Source of the DNA: Macquaria australasica
Taxonomy: Eukaryota; Chordata; Actinopteri; Centrarchiformes; Percichthyidae
Length of the DNA stretch: 64,000 bases
Assembly (NCBI GenBank): GCA_005408345.1
Contig: SEMN01000031.1
Span: 1,893,501-1,957,500, forward strand
Reading direction: 5' to 3'
In this document: positions 46,410 to 61,200 of the stretch, one piece after another
Layout of the letters: every line of letters starts with the position of its first letter
Position numbering within the stretch: the stretch's first letter is position 1
Notes under the pieces: generated by a model
What the model was told of the DNA's origin: nothing
Database searches by the model: none
What the model saw: only the letters and a program-made list of their open reading frames with translations
Translations under genes and position numbers: made by a program

Positions 46410-47245
46410 GAGCACACACACACACACACACACACACAGACCGATGAAGCTGTTCTCTTACACTACCCCTGCTCTGTTTTCTTCATGGGTCTGAGCTACA
46501 GCTTATGTTGCTGCCAAATTTTCACCAAAAAGCTTCCTCTTTGACTTATATATTGCACTTTGTTGAAGCTGTCAAACAGTAATCATGTCTTTTCAAAATA
46601 GCCCTTAGATGTTGTAATACATCAAAAACGGCTCAAATCAGAATCAGGATTTAGTCTCCTAAAGCAGTTGGTTTGCATAAATCTAAAAAACAAAGCGAAT
46701 GTTGTGCTTCAGCACACAAGAAGAAAAGCCAGGCAGTAGCACTGTAGTACAAAGTGTAAATGATTGAATTTCTCCCAACTCGCCGTCTGAAGGCCTTTTG
46801 TGAGACTGTCACACAGCAGGGGAAGCCTGTGCTGCAGGCAGAGACCACTACACTACACAACTCCACTGTCACACAAATTTTCCCACATTGCTGAGTCTAA
46901 ACTCGTTTGACTTCTATTATTTTGAATGTAAATCTGAACAATTTAGTTTTTTTAACTTGACTTCCCCTCAACAAGGGCTACAGTAAAGTGAGTTTTGTAG
47001 TTTTTGCCTTTTATTACTAAACATAGGAAGAGTTATGTCCTGAGGTACAGCAGTGTTATTTACAGCCTACGTCATTGTTTGCGTTGCAGCCTGTTTCATG
47101 CACTGTCCTGTGCCCTGGTTTTCTTTTTGTGTCAGGAAAGTGTTAATGTGTTACGCTCAACTTTAGATGCAATTGATACGTGTTATTTCTTCCTCTATGA
47201 TGCCATAACAAATGAAGTGACAAATAAAGAATGCTAGATTCATTT
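46410..47245 (+). other. whamm: whamm 3' untranslated region (inferred)
   Basis: Starts with a (CA)n run at 46413-46438, three nt after the stop. AATAAA at 47223-47228 is the likely signal; a second AATAAA lies at 47633-47638. Confidence 0.55.
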
Positions 47246-48054
47246 GTTTAAAATAACCAATACTTCCTTTTAATTATGGAATTACTCATCAATGTACACA
47301 GCTCTGTCTCTAATCATGGTTGAATCCCCAGAAAAGCTTGCTGAGATGTTATTGTTGATGTTTAGGGAAAACTTTATATTTATGACCTTTTGAACCTGTG
47401 AGATGTGAGCACTTGACTTACCCGAACCTCTTAAAAAAGGCAAGGCTATAATGTATTATGTACAAAAAATACAATACTGTATAGCAAACAGCATTAAATG
47501 GTTTGCAGAAGAAATGATTAACTGCTGCACTTAGTTTTAAAACTTTTGCAAAGATATGAAACTTCTTCCAGTGTGTTAAAGACGAGCTGATGGTGGCCAA
47601 GGCTGAAACACACTTGTACTGCTGTTTGAAATAATAAAAGAAGACACGTTAGATCATAAACACGGATTGTTGGCAAATTCTTTTTAATTCAAAACCTGTT
47701 GGTCTGAGGTCTTTTTTCTTTGGATCTCCACAGGTTAGCTGTACCTGGGTCGTAATGAAACCCCCGTTCTTTAAATGAGTCACATCATCTAAAGAGGTGT
47801 CTTATCAACCTGCGGTGGTAGAGTGTGCTTTGGCGGATTTGTAGCCCACATGATGATGAGTCATATTGTAATATCCATCCTGGCAGCCGTCGCTCTCGCA
47901 TATCTCTCCTGCAGTGACAGCTCAGACATCCCCAGCCAGTTGTGATTGGGTTTGTTCAGCTCGGTGTACTTGGAGAGCAGCCGCTACAGCAGCAGAGATA
48001 GGTATTGGCTGCTCTTGAACGTCATCTTGTTTGCAGGGCCGCTCACTCTGCATA

Positions 48055-48105
<51 letters not shown>

Positions 48106-48609
48106 TTTATTGGTATCATTCAGGTGATTCAGGTGGAAGACACACATGGCGGGTATATAGACGAAGCCGCCGATCGAGTGTCAACATGAAATTCCGCAGC
48201 CTGTTACTATGGCAACAGGAAGTCTCAGTGGTAGTGGCCTGCAGTGCCACATCTCTCTCTCTCTCTGAGCAGCATAGTCTCTTAATGTTTCACCAACTCG
48301 CCCACTCATCACCAGTCACACAATGAGCCTTGCTGAGAGAGTTAAAGACACAGCGAAGAGGAGACAGAGAGAAATGGTGCTTCTGCTGCATCACTGCGAA
48401 TGTACTGATTTGAGTGTGATTGATATAAGGCAACAAGTATGGATTCTTTAATTACTGATTCATGTTTCACTTATTTTTCATTGAATTCATAATTTAGTCT
48501 ATAAAAAGTCTCAAAAGTGACAAGATCCATTTTTCTTTTGTCCAAACAAGACACACTATCTAATAAAGACAAAACATACTTAAATAAGACTAAGTCTAAA
48601 GCCATGCTC
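47246..48609. other. Spacer between whamm and homer2, left part
   Basis: No gene seen. A perfect (TG)n run of about 48 nt lies at 48057-48104. Confidence 0.5.
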
Positions 48610-49035
48610 TGTGAGGCTGTACTTAGACAAAGCAGTGCTTTATGCTAAATGCTAAAGTCAGCATGCTAATATGCTCACAATGACAATGTTAAGATGCTGA
48701 TGTTTAGCAGGTATTATGTTTAGCATGTTTTCTATCATAGTTTAGTTTAATTAGAATTTAACACGAAGTATAGCTGAAGCTAATGGGAATGTTATTGGTT
48801 TTGCAGATATTTGGTCATATTTGATTTACTAAAAGGACAAATTTGAAAGATTTTTATCTGCTGACACTAGAGGAAAAGTCAGGGGATCGCTAAAGTCATT
48901 AGGATTTATCCTCTGGGGACAACAAATTTCTGCACAAAATGTCATGGCTATCCATCCAAAAGTTGTTGAGATATTGAAGTCTGGATCAAAGTGGAGGACC
49001 AACCGACATAGCCACCCCCAGAGCCATGCTACTCC
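48610..49035 (+). repeat. Dispersed GCTAACATGCTGATG-type repeat, copy 3
   Basis: Has TAAGATGCTGATGTTTAGCA, TGAAGCTAATGGGAATGTTA, AGGAAAAGTCAGGGGATCGC and ATTTATCCTCTGGGGACAAC, in the same order as copy 1. The end extends to GAGCCATGCT. Confidence 0.75.
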
Positions 49036-49124
49036 CAAAAGTGACAACGCCAGAGCTTACATTAACATTATTTTTTTTTTGTCTTGTCCAAACAAGTCAA
49101 AAAAAATCCCCAAAAGGTGTTTAG

Positions 49125-49790
49125 TAGGGCTGCAACTAGCGATTTTTATTATCAATTAAACTAGATTGTTTTGTCCATAAAATAGTGAATAATGCTGATC
49201 ACAATTTCCCAGAGCACAAAGTGACATCTTCACGTTGCTTTTTTTTGTTTAACTACCAAAACCCAAATATATTCAGTTTACTATTATACAAGACATCTTC
49301 ACATTTCAGATGTGAGAAACAGAAAATATTTGGCATTTTTTGCTTGAAAAGTGACTCAAAATGATTCATTCGATCATCAAAATAGTGGCCGATTCATTTT
49401 TAATCCATTAATCAACATAAGTGTTTCAGCTCTAACATTCAGTTTACAATGGAGAATGGAGAAAAGCTTCTCAGATTGAAGCTGGAACCAGAAAGGTTTA
49501 AGTGATTTTATTGAGCAGAAATGTCAAACCTTCCGTGGCTCCAGCTTTTCAGATGTGAAAATTTGCTGCTTTTCTATGTTTTATATAAATGTAAATTAAA
49601 TATCTTTGGATTCTTCGCTGTCACTTGGCCTTTTTCACATTTTTTAGACTTTATAGACTAAACAATTAATCGTTTTATTTTTTTGATGAATCACTTAATT
49701 AGTAGTGAAAATAATAGTTGCTGCAGTCCAACAACAGTTAATTTTCCATCAACAGACTTAATTGGTCAATTAATCGTTTCAGTACTAAAT
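49125..49790. repeat. Two adjacent copies of the self-complementary GATTAATC-type repeat
   Basis: The first (49125-49440) runs from AGGGCTGCAACTAGCGATTT to a GTTTCAGCTCTAAC end. The second (~49540-49790) shows TTAATCGTTTTATTTTTTTG and AAAATAATAGTTGCTGCAGT. They follow directly after copy 3 of the other repeat, making a small transposon cluster. Confidence 0.6.
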
Positions 49791-52134
49791 GAATGCTTAT
49801 TCATTTCCCACCTAGATGTACCTGTGCCAACTAGCTGATCTCTGCAGGTGAAAAAGAAAATGAACGTCTCTCAGGGACGTCAACATCCAAGAGTCTGATT
49901 AGCTGACAGAGACGAGTGACTCTCTTGTGTAATTAAAAAATTAATTGTTGGAAGGTTGCACTGGATCTATACTTCTCATTGTCAATCATTGTTACACATT
50001 TACAAAAAAACAGAGCGAGTGGGATTAAGTTGCCAAGGCAACATGTCCTCTGATCCACCTCTGAAGTTATTTCCTCAGCACTGTGAGGATGTTTGGACTT
50101 TAAGGGTTTTTCCATCCCTCAAACAAGCTTGTGTGTGTGTGTGTTTGCTTTATTTGTCCTGATCTGAGAAATTGATACATGCGACTGTGATTAAATCCCA
50201 CTTCTTTTTGCTTTGGTTATGTGTGTCTCTGTTAGGATTATAGCTATATTTAGTGCTATGTAAATCACCATCAGAGAAAAAGACGTGCGGTGGCGGAGCT
50301 TCTGTCGGGATGCAGCTCTGGCGCTGCAGGTTCATTCCACCTCCTCCTCTGAGCTTCTCATCCAGGAGAAAAACGCCTCAAGACTTTCACAATGTCAGCA
50401 TATTTGTAAGCTTTAACAGTAGTTAGTTTTCTATACAGAACCCACAATAGTGTTATGCGACTAAGAGGGGATTAGGGAAACCTCCTCTATCCTCTCTGTG
50501 GAGCTCTTGCCAAAATGTGGCCCACTACTTGAAATTAAAAGAAGACACTAACTCAGCGTTGTAATTAAACTAAATTTTAACAATTGTCAGTTCTATTGTA
50601 CAATATTGAACAGGAGTCACAAAAGTGCACAAGAGGCATTGGTTCAAAAGGAAGGATCATATGTTGTTTTCCAGGTTCAGGTGACTTAACAACAGAGAGA
50701 AGCAAAAAGTCCCTTCATAGATATCTCAGTCTTATGATCAAAACAGTGATGAAAAAATATATAGACTTATAACATTATAGTATCACCCAGTAAATATTCC
50801 ACTACAACATGTGCCTTTGATTTCAAATGTACCATGTTTCAAGATGGACTTCCCAAAAGCAGCTGCGACACCATCCTGCAAACAAAACCTCTGAATCCTC
50901 ACAATTTGGTATATTTTATATATTATTGTACATCTATAGAGACATTAAGTTAAGGTTGATTTACTTGGTATGTTCTAGAAACAGTAGCTGCAGAGAGGCA
51001 CCAAAATAAATATGTAAAACAAAAACCAAGAATCTGACAGTGTTGTAGTGAAAAGGCCCATGCCATCTAAATGTTTTCAGTGAAGCACACTTTCACATTA
51101 TTCACCCATCGAGCAGCACCAAGTCCCCTCACCCAAAAATAACCACCACCATAACAAAAACTAGTGTGTAGGAAGCACATCAACAGCCTTGGAGACACAC
51201 GTCTTTGTTCTACAAATGGACAACAATACTATTGCACACACAAAGTCCTTTGACCACTAACACTACACTCATGGCAAAATGGGGGTCCTATTATTATTTT
51301 TGGATGTTTCTGAAGGAAAGCTCCTGAGACGAGAGTTTTCCTTCTTTATGCAAATATAATCAAAAAGGTGTGTTAACTGAAAACACGCACAAGAGTGGAT
51401 GGATTCCTGCTGCAGTCCCTTCTCAGAGTAGTTTCTGTGCAAACACCCGTTTTGTTCTTTGAGTTTGTCACCACATTGACATCCATTAACAACATTAACA
51501 TCCTTGTCTGCCTGCGTTTTCTTTTCATCTTATTTTATTGGCGAGGATGTTTGTTTTTCATCAGGTTCTCTCACAAAAAATCATCAAGTTATTATTATGG
51601 TGATGGTCATCACTTGGCCAGTTCTCCTTGCCAGGTGGATTTAGACTCACCTGGAGGCACTTTGTGTCACGGCCGTTTGTCATATATGTGCATATAATCT
51701 AATGAGTACAAACTGTCTTCTATAACACACCTGAGATAGACGAGAGGCAACAGCAAGGATAGTCTGTAGAAAGATTTCATCTCTAATTCTCTGAGGGGGC
51801 CGCAAGGATTAACACCAATTATTACTTGAGTGATGCTGAACAGCATTGTCTTTGTGTGTTATTCATTTCAGCCCTTTTTAAGTCCCCTCTTCTACTCTAA
51901 GCTCAGACTGCCTGCGAAGAAGTGCCGCAGCCTTCAGAAAAAAAGACAGATGGACAGAATCTAAGAACCCACCACCAGCTTTTTAAAGCCGTTTCCCCCC
52001 ACAGAAGCGGATAAGTAAGCTCAAAGTGTGACTCTTGATTTAGTTTCAGAATGCCAGCACACAAAATGGAGCCATTTGGTGGAGCATGCTGGCCTTCCTC
52101 CTGCCAGTCTCTCTCTCCCTCTCCATAAACATCT
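49791..52134. other. Spacer downstream of homer2
   Basis: No gene supported. It could include an extended homer2 3' UTR if later poly(A) sites are used; a TTTATT at about 51533 reads AATAAA on the - strand. Confidence 0.4.
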
Positions 52135-52152
52135 CTTTCTCACATGGTAGTG

Positions 52153-52158
52153 TTTATT
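52153..52158 (-). terminator. Candidate polyadenylation signal of homer2
   Basis: TTTATT on + equals AATAAA on -, 137 nt after the homer2 stop. Other hexamers occur further on. Confidence 0.4.
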
Positions 52159-52294
52159 AGAAGCCAAAGCTGATAGTTTCGGAGTGGACATCACCTTGGG
52201 GGGAGTAGGTGCCACATAGTTTCTGCCCTGAAGACATACTGTAGTGAATCCTTCGTACCTGACCTCTGACCCTTTCAACTCAGTGCTGCTTTTC

Positions 52295-55200
52295 TCAGTT
52301 ATCAGCGCCTAGCTTGGAGAGCCCCTGCCTGAACTCATGCAGCTCGTCTATCTTTCCATCCAGAATATCCATGAACTTCTTCAGCTCGCCCTTCATGTTG
52401 CCCTGCTTTTGTAGACTTTCGCCGATCTCCATCTGAAGACCCCCTATCCTCCCCTCCAGTTCGGTGTTCTTTGTCTCTGCAACCTGTGGATGGATATTAG
52501 GGAGAAAAAAAACAATAGTTACATTACAGCAAATGGTGGATACAGGGAAATCAAATGAATTTCCTAAGAGGGACGTCGGAGCATTTGATGCAGCAGTACA
52601 GGTATGTTCTTTTGTCTTATTAGCAGAGATGCCAAACCAATGACTGAGCTTCTAAAGCAGTTCAACTGGCCTTTCAGTATTTCACTTATGCGGGTACTAT
52701 TTAACAAAGAAAATGATTCATTTGCAATTGAGTTCTGGGGAATATTTGCTAAAATGCTGTAAAATGCCTATTTACTTGTGTGAGGATGGGAGGGTGAAGC
52801 AAGTCTTTCAGACTAGCAGGCGACACGAGTGACACATTAATGCCGAAGATACCATTGAAGGGAGGGGTTTAAAATAGGAGTGCTGAATGGGTGTTGCGCC
52901 TGCATGACTTTATCCTCCAGCTGACTCCTGAAACTTGATCTGCACGTGGGGTGTTGTCTTTAAATAGAGGGGAGCCATGACCACAAACACAGAGGTAGAA
53001 TAAGGTGATTCATTTTGAAAACACCACAGAAGAATACACGTTAATGTCGGGGGGGAAACTGCAGCAGGAAAGTCATTTTCAACAGTTTTACTTCACCCAT
53101 CAACTTTTATCTGAATGGACAGGGGCCGAGTTTTCATTTTGGGTGGAGGTATTCGAGAAATCCCATTGTCTATGCTTCTCCTCAGTTTAGATAGCTGGTT
53201 AGATAAACTCCTGCTTCAGCCGGTTGTCACTGTCATTCATCCAGCTGGCTGTTGCAGAAACAAACCAGGCAGTTGAGCTTTGTGAAGCACCAAGAACTTC
53301 AGGCATGCCACTGTTCATTTTGTTCTCCTCCCTGCCCGGCTTGAAAGGCAGCACATGCATGACAGCTTGGATGATAAAATCCTGCTCTGAGTCAGACAGA
53401 ACAGGGCGAGATGAGCATCACTATCAATGCAGCGCATGTCAGACTTGGAACTCATGGGGCCTACAGTCATTCACCAAGCCTGGCACTTCTGGTTTTACAG
53501 AGAGTCTGATATTACTCAATGAGGAATCAGCCTTGAAGAACAGGTGCTCTTTGTTACTGGGAAGACAGGTGGTGATGGGCGTGAATCAGTATTGTTTTTG
53601 GCAACAGCAGATTCTCACACCCAACATGCCCTCCCAGACATACCTACTGAAATGGTATAAGACTTGGTCATTAAAGTTCTCAGCAGAGCTCTCAAACAAC
53701 TTCAGCTATTTTTGTAGTCAGTAAAACAGATCGTATCTGCACCGCTAGGAAACTAATAAGCTGTGACAGATACAGCATCTCTGTTTCACAGATGAGGAAG
53801 AGGAAACCTTTTCAAAAGAGGCAATAATCCACTCAGTGGTTTACTGGGGATGAACCTTTATTCATAGATACAGTAACCACAATGTGCGTTAGTGAGGCAC
53901 GTGATAGGAATGTTGTGTCACCAGCCCCCAGGCAGAATGGTGAATAGGATCTCTCATTTTCTACCTCCGTCTGAAAGCGCTGCTTACGCCTCAGAGCCTG
54001 TGTGTTACCTCGCTGTGACAGCCATCTTATCCTCACGTGTCGAGGTCTACACGGCTCTCTGCAGGGCTTTTATACTCTGCTGTAAATCACGCCCGAAAGA
54101 AATGTGAGGTTTGGAGGTCTTTGAACGTACCTGCAGTTTTGTGGTGATGCTCTCGCACTCCGCCATGAGCTGAGGGATTATCTCTGCCTGCTTCCTCAGG
54201 TTCTCCAGCTCCTGGAAAAAAATGTATTCAGAAACCAGTTAATCAATAGCCAACAAATCATATCATGTTGATTCTTTCTATATCGTTTTCTTAAGAACCA
54301 AAGAAGATACTTTTAAAATGGCTCTTTCCAAAAGAAACAAAAGATACATTTCAGCACCTCTAAAGCTCACTAATTAACATGTTGTATCTTGTTTGTTTAA
54401 TCCTTACAAAGTGTAAAACCGACACTGTATGGTTTTACGAGGGGTTATGTGCTGGACTATTTCTTGACCAGGAGCAGTGACTGACTGAATGAAACAAATT
54501 AGATATAACATGAGGATTAGTGAGCTTTAGAGGTGCTGGTAGGCAGATTTTGTTACCTTTGGAAAGAGCCAGGCTAGCCACTCTCTGTCTCCGTCTGTCA
54601 CTCTTGAGTGTTGTACTGTCCTCTATGAATAAACTAACTATAAACAAAGATGGCAGCTATACAAAGCAGGTAATGAAAAGCAAGGTAAAAACAGACTAGA
54701 ATGAATACTGAAGGTGCAGCCTTGATTCTGTTTTTCTGCCTTGTGCTTACACGTTTGTTTTCTTCTCAATTAAACATCGATTTTTGCTTTCAAAGATTTC
54801 ATCCCTCTGCTGCTTTAAGCCAAATGCAGCACATAGTTTCATAGCAAATGTTATCGCTTCAAGCACTTTCAGTAATAATCGGCTGAGTCTTTGTAGTCAC
54901 CTGCAGCAGCTTTGTTCTGTTAGTTCACGGCTGGCCAGCGCTGGGGTCAACGCCACACTGAATGCTTAATAATTCATAGGCACGGTTTTAATTGGAGGAG
55001 TTGAGCATGTGTGTTTCTAGAAGGGGGTGAGTCAGTTGGCAGATGAGCCTCTGTGGGCTGTCTGCTGTATCAGTGCTCTGCAAACAATGAGACTTCCTTC
55101 TGCAGGCCCTTCGGTCGGTGTTAGGAGCTGATGCACAGGACTGTGAAAACGCTGAAGCCCCCAAAGGACGTGATTCTTTGCTTATAATCTTTCAAACTCA

Positions 55201-58200
55201 GCTCCAGCTCTTTGAACTACTTCCTTCCTGTTGTTGTGTAAGATATACGGCTCTCGAAGAAAAGATTTATATGTTCTATTAATACTCAGGCTGCCAGGTG
55301 CTAAACAAGAATATCCCAGACACACAGTTTACCTCAGGGAATTTAAAAGGGGTCTTTAGGCAGCATACCCATAAATGTTATTATTTTCCAACACTGCAGT
55401 TAAATACAAACTAAACGATTAGTTGATTAATTGATAAGACAATCAACAGAATTAATCGACAACATATTTGAGGATCGATCAATCATTTAAGTCATTTATC
55501 AAACAAAAGTATGAAACATTTGCTTGTTCCTGCTTCTGAAGTATGTTAATTGAATATCTTTGGGTTCTGATTTGTTGATCATACTAAACAACCAATATGA
55601 AGACTAGAGCTTCAGCGATTAGTCGATCGACAGAAAATTAATCTGCAACTATTATCGATTAAATGCTACACATTTGATGGATCCAGGATCTCAAATGTGA
55701 GAATTTGCTGCTTTTCCTTTTCTTGCATTGTAGTAAATGTGTAGTAACAGGACTGTTGGTCGGACAAATACAAGACATTTGATGACATCACCTTGAGCTC
55801 TAGGAAGATGTGATGTGATTTTCTGGTGTTTTATTGACAAAAGAATTAATCAAGAAAATATTCAGTAGATTAACCAATAATGAAAATAATTGTTAAGCCC
55901 TGATGAAGATCTCACCTCCTACTTTTTTATTTGATAGACTCAAAACTTAAATGGACAGACTAATTGATAACATTAGTTGCAACCATCATGTATATTTTAG
56001 AGAGAGTATAAAGCCTGATTTGCTGCAATGCCCAGGTTTATAACCTGCTTCAAAAACTCTGATCCCCAAAAAGGTGATACATAGACCATCTGTCAAACTG
56101 TAGAAAATATCTAAAAGGTCTTGGCCAGATATCCACTACATACTTGGAAAGCCACTATGAACAGAAAACATACTGAAATACTGTTGAAATACTGATTTAT
56201 CTACTCTTTTCCTCTCATGGTAACTGAATTTGTTTTGTTCATCTTTTCCTTAGCTTCACACGTAGCTGATCGTTTCTTCTGGGGAGACACTGTCACTATA
56301 CCGTAGAAAAAGAAAGATTGCCAGAAGTCAGTCCTAATCATTTGTCTGCAGACAGAAACAGCATTTAACCAGCAATGAGCAAAGGTCAAAAGACTGTGTG
56401 GCCGTGCAGGGCTCATCCTCATTAGAAATAACAGCACCATTAGGCTCCGCTGAGCTGACAGTCAGCTAGTTTGGATTATGAATGACTGATGCAATAGACA
56501 TAAGGTGATGCCGCTAATGGTATTTGTGCCAAAATTCCCTGCTGCTCTGACCAGAGACAAAGTCAGTGGATGAATGTACATTCCCCCAAGCTGACTATTT
56601 TCACAGTGGAGTCCAATTGTACCAAGGCAGGACAAATATCAAGTAAATTACTGAAAAAATAAGCAGCACAGAAAGTAAGAAAAAAAAGGAAATTGAGAGA
56701 ACAATCAACAGTGGGCAGTGTAAGGGTCTGAGTTTAGCTGGGTAGGCGAAAATAAGCCCGAGCCATACAAAACCCAACATCCCACAACAAAACCTATCAT
56801 TTCCTACTGAGGTATAATCACCTCCTGAGGGAGAGGAGGGGTACTTAGTAAGAACAAGAGGCGAAGAGCTGGTGTACAGTGAAGAGACGGACTGAAATGT
56901 TGGAATGAGGAAGAGAAAGTAGTTCAGGAGATGAAGGGGGGGGAGTGTTAGCCTGAAAACTGTGATTTCTTTGATGAAGAAAGGATGAAGGGGACTGATT
57001 GAATCATACATTTTCAACGGTAAAATACGTTCTTTGTCACAAAAAAAGGATTGTTTTACAAACTCTTACAGACCACCCTGTTCTCAACCCTGGCCCTGTT
57101 GTTTCAAGACAAATGTAATGCAGACGTCTCACCTGCTCTTTGTCGCGTAGCTCAGTCTCCAGCTCCTGCACTCGTACAGTCAGTTGGGCGTTTTTCTGCT
57201 TCTCCTGATCGGCTTCATTACACTGAGCTTCTAGTTCTGCAATCTACGCATAGGACGAAAGGAGGAGGAGAAGTGGTTCATGAAAAATGTCAAGTTTCTA
57301 TTGTGAAAAGTGCTCAACAGATTTTTGGAACATATTCCCATTTTGTTTACCCATCATTCATCTGTCCATTTGTATTTGTGGAATCCTAAATATGCTGTAT
57401 ATTAAAGTGGTGACAACTGACACTAGCAATTAGAAAAAAACTTGTAGCCCATTGCAAAATGCATCACTGCAACACCAGCCCAGCTGCAGTAACGGCCCAC
57501 ATCGATTATGAAACTAAAATGATTCTATTTATAGTTGACTTAGAGCTGAGACTCTGGTGCAGGGAACACAGAAGCTAATAAAATGTACAGTACTTTACTT
57601 GCTCGAGTGGAGAAACTGGACAAACTTGCATGTGATTTATCAAAATTTGGCGAGTAGTTCACTCATCCCTCTAAACAGATTTTAAGAAATAGATTAACCA
57701 AACTAGGACAGAGAATCTATTTTATGATAATTTGTAGTGCAAGTTTGTTCCTTTTATAGAAGTGTTTCTAACTTGACACCTTTTCAGCCAGCAGGACTGA
57801 TGTGTTTGTGTACATTATTTAACTTCCATGTAGGAGTGCATATCTGTAGTACCTTTTCCCTGAGCGTGTCACTCTCTTCCTTGCAGGCAGTAAGTTGTTT
57901 CTTCCAGCTCTCTACATTAGCCGAGGACTCCTGCAGTGCGTCCACCAGCCTGGCATTATTTTCTCTTAAAGTCTGCAGCTCTGTTTCCCACTTCTTGGCA
58001 TTGGTGTTGCTGCCAGACAGGAGAGACCGAGAGACAGAGAGAAATCCAGGAGGAGAGTTATATTAATGAAGGGAAAATTTTGACAGGTTAGTGTTGAAAT
58101 GCCTGGGGCTTGTGCCCACTGACATGACACACAATACTACAAAATCCTTCCAGTCATAACTATTTAATTAGCTGTGATGTATCACACTGTCAGGAGATAT

Positions 58201-61200
58201 TTAGACCATTAAAAAAAAAAAAGTGGGAAAAGTCTCAAAGGTCTTATGAGCTGCAGCTCTGATACACACCGACACACAGTTTGTTATCTTTTCATAGAGT
58301 GTGTGTTTCTGTCTTATCAATACAGTTGGAGAGCTGGTGATGTTTATTTAGTATGCATCGCTGTTCCCTTCCTTATGCATGGCTGGGTTGAAGTGTACTG
58401 CTCTCCATCAAATGTGGACAGACTTGCACCGCAGCATTCTGCAGTCCTCGGCTATTTCACTGCTGTGACACACTTCCGCAAAACAAAACCCCAAAGCCTT
58501 GAGAAGGCATGAAAAAGTGGCCATCAAAGCTAGGGAACAATGGTGGACCAAACTGTGTTTTACAAGCATAACCTGCAGAACGACACATGTAAGCTTGATG
58601 CACTGCTATGAAACGAAATGAAATGCCTTTCTTTTAAAAACGTTTTGTTTTGAATCAGTGTTTTTAAACACACAATGTTATACATTTTTAGGTTACAGAA
58701 CTGTATCTTCTGAATAATTTCCTGAGCTGTTTCCTAGAATGAACTTTCCAGTTTGGTACTAATTATAAGGCAGAGACAGTTCATCGAGTTTAGTTAGCTG
58801 ACAAGAGGAATTTAATTGATTTTGCTTAATTGAATTGCTCAATGTAAACCCAAGTAAATATTCTCTAGGTGTAAAAAACAAACTTGCAAAGAGGGGAGGA
58901 GCAATTACTGGACCTGTACAATAAAGTGTGCGTTACCCACACCACTCATCCAGATGTTCATTTAATTCTTATTTTCTTGTGTGTATAAAGTCTTACATAT
59001 TGTCAGGGAAGGTCTGCTAATTGGTCTTTTCTTTAACTCAGGGCTTTTTACCCCATCTGGATCAAACATGTAAAGTGATTTTTTTTTGTTGCTACCCAGT
59101 ACTAATTCTGGCGAACTTTACACACTGTAGTTTTAGTTGACTCTGATGCCCTGGGGTCATTTTAATCCCATCTGGACCCACAGCTGGTGTTTCATGCAAT
59201 TACCGATTTATACACTCAGCATCTGGATTATAAAGGCCAGATAATCAAATGGTGGAGTGGAGCAGCGTCATTCTTTAGATTAGATCAGATGATTTCTGAG
59301 CCCTTTGGGGATGTGATATCATCCCAGCAGCAATAAAATGTAGAGGGAGAACATTTGAGCAATTGAGACAATTAGACCACAAGAAAAGAAAAGATGAAAG
59401 GGATGAGGAGCTGCTCTGTTTGGAGTTAAAATGATACGACACCCCTTGAAGTGAGTTTTGCTGATTTGTGTGGATGACTTAGTAAAATGAATGATATGCG
59501 TGGGTAACGTCAAATTGTCCACATGCTTTACTAAAATTCATGTGCAACATCGATCAGGAGTAAAATGGATTTATCAAAAAATAAAATAAAACATACTCCT
59601 TTATTTAGGCTCATGTAAACTTTTGGATTTAATCTAATTTAGATATTGCATTAATCTTACTGTTGTGATGTAGAGTAGCCATGAAGACAAAGGCTGATAG
59701 ATCACATGTAGTTATGTTAGATTAAATATAAAAAGGTGAATTCATCATGAAGGGGGAAACACATTAAAAGCAAATTAGATGCACGTCACATTAAAGAGGT
59801 TCTTGTGATGTTTCCATGAAATGTAATCTCACCTCTGTTCTACTGCACTCTTGAGACGTTCGTTCTCGCTCTTCAGCACAGCAGCCTCCGGACTGACATG
59901 AGAGATTTTTTCATCATCTGTGCCATTAATGCTGGATGCCTGGTTGGATGAGGGCGTCTCACGTCCAGACTCCTAGTAGGGGACAGAGGGAGACTCGTTA
60001 TGGTTCGGGGCAGGTTTTGATTCAGTCAGAGCTTACCTGCAGCTCTCTAAAGGTCTGATTGGTTAAAATCTGTCTCATAAATCCTGCTCTGAATGTGAAG
60101 AAAGGGCCCTGGGTTTCTTTGGGTGAAACACTGTAAACACCCGGGACACGTCAGCTATGACAGTGGAGGAGTGAGGAAAAACTGTTGCCAGTATTTATCA
60201 TGTCATATGGCCCAGCAGCTTTCTGTGTTTCAGAGCTGAGTCTGATTCCTGCCATCTGGAGTCAGTGCAGGGCTGGCAGCCGGTGACCGGGCGGTGACTG
60301 CTGCATCTACCTCGAATCAATGCTGTTTACTAACTGACAGAATCACCAATTTGAGATTAGTGTAGAACTGAGAAACCTTTATTGTTTTATTACTCTCGCT
60401 GACTTCCTTGTGTGCTTGCCAGGTAGTAAGTACCTTAGGATAACTTTTGACCTCTCATGATGATTCACACCATTACATGAATGACTTCTGTTGCATTGAC
60501 ATATAATTTTCAACACAAGCTTCATAGACCTGTGTTCACATAAATATTGGAACTTAACTATTTGAATACTTGATTATGCCAGAAGCTAGCTCTAAACACA
60601 GCATCTGTACCCTTCGGTGTTTGTGGAGGAAAGTTTTCATATCTGATTTTCTCTGCAGTGTTGCTAGTTTTCTCTCTGCAGAGACCAACAGTGACTGCAG
60701 AGGAGACAGGTGGACAGCAGAGGTGTTGTACTGAATCAGAATTTCAGACAGCAGAGAGATGTCATTTACCTGGGAGTGATTACTCAACGTCTCCACCTTC
60801 TCTTGAGATTTGTCCCTTGCTAGTTTGGCCGCTTCTTTTACCTCCTGGAACTTTTCTGCAAACTGAAAACATGACAGAGACGTGAAAGAGCTGTGATGAT
60901 TAGTGGCAATACGAGCTGAAATGTCATCCGCATTTCAGCTCATCTTGAAAGGTTTGAGAGATCATGGAACCAATTCTCTAGTGATAGTGAGGATTTAAGA
61001 GTCAGATACACCCTTAAATCCTTTTCTGATTGCTTCGTTTCCCCATCTGATGTTCAATTAGTAACAAATTGTGCACTGTCACACTCGAGTTTTAGGACAA
61101 ATACATAAATCAATCGTCTCTAAGCCATATGGTTGCTTTTGTGACTTCATGTGATGCTGCAGAAATGTTTCCTCTCACCTTGGCCAGTTGCTGCTCCGAA

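Noticed and set aside
48057..48104. (TG)n run as a functional Z-DNA or regulatory site
   Set aside because: It is an ordinary dinucleotide microsatellite with no gene feature next to it.
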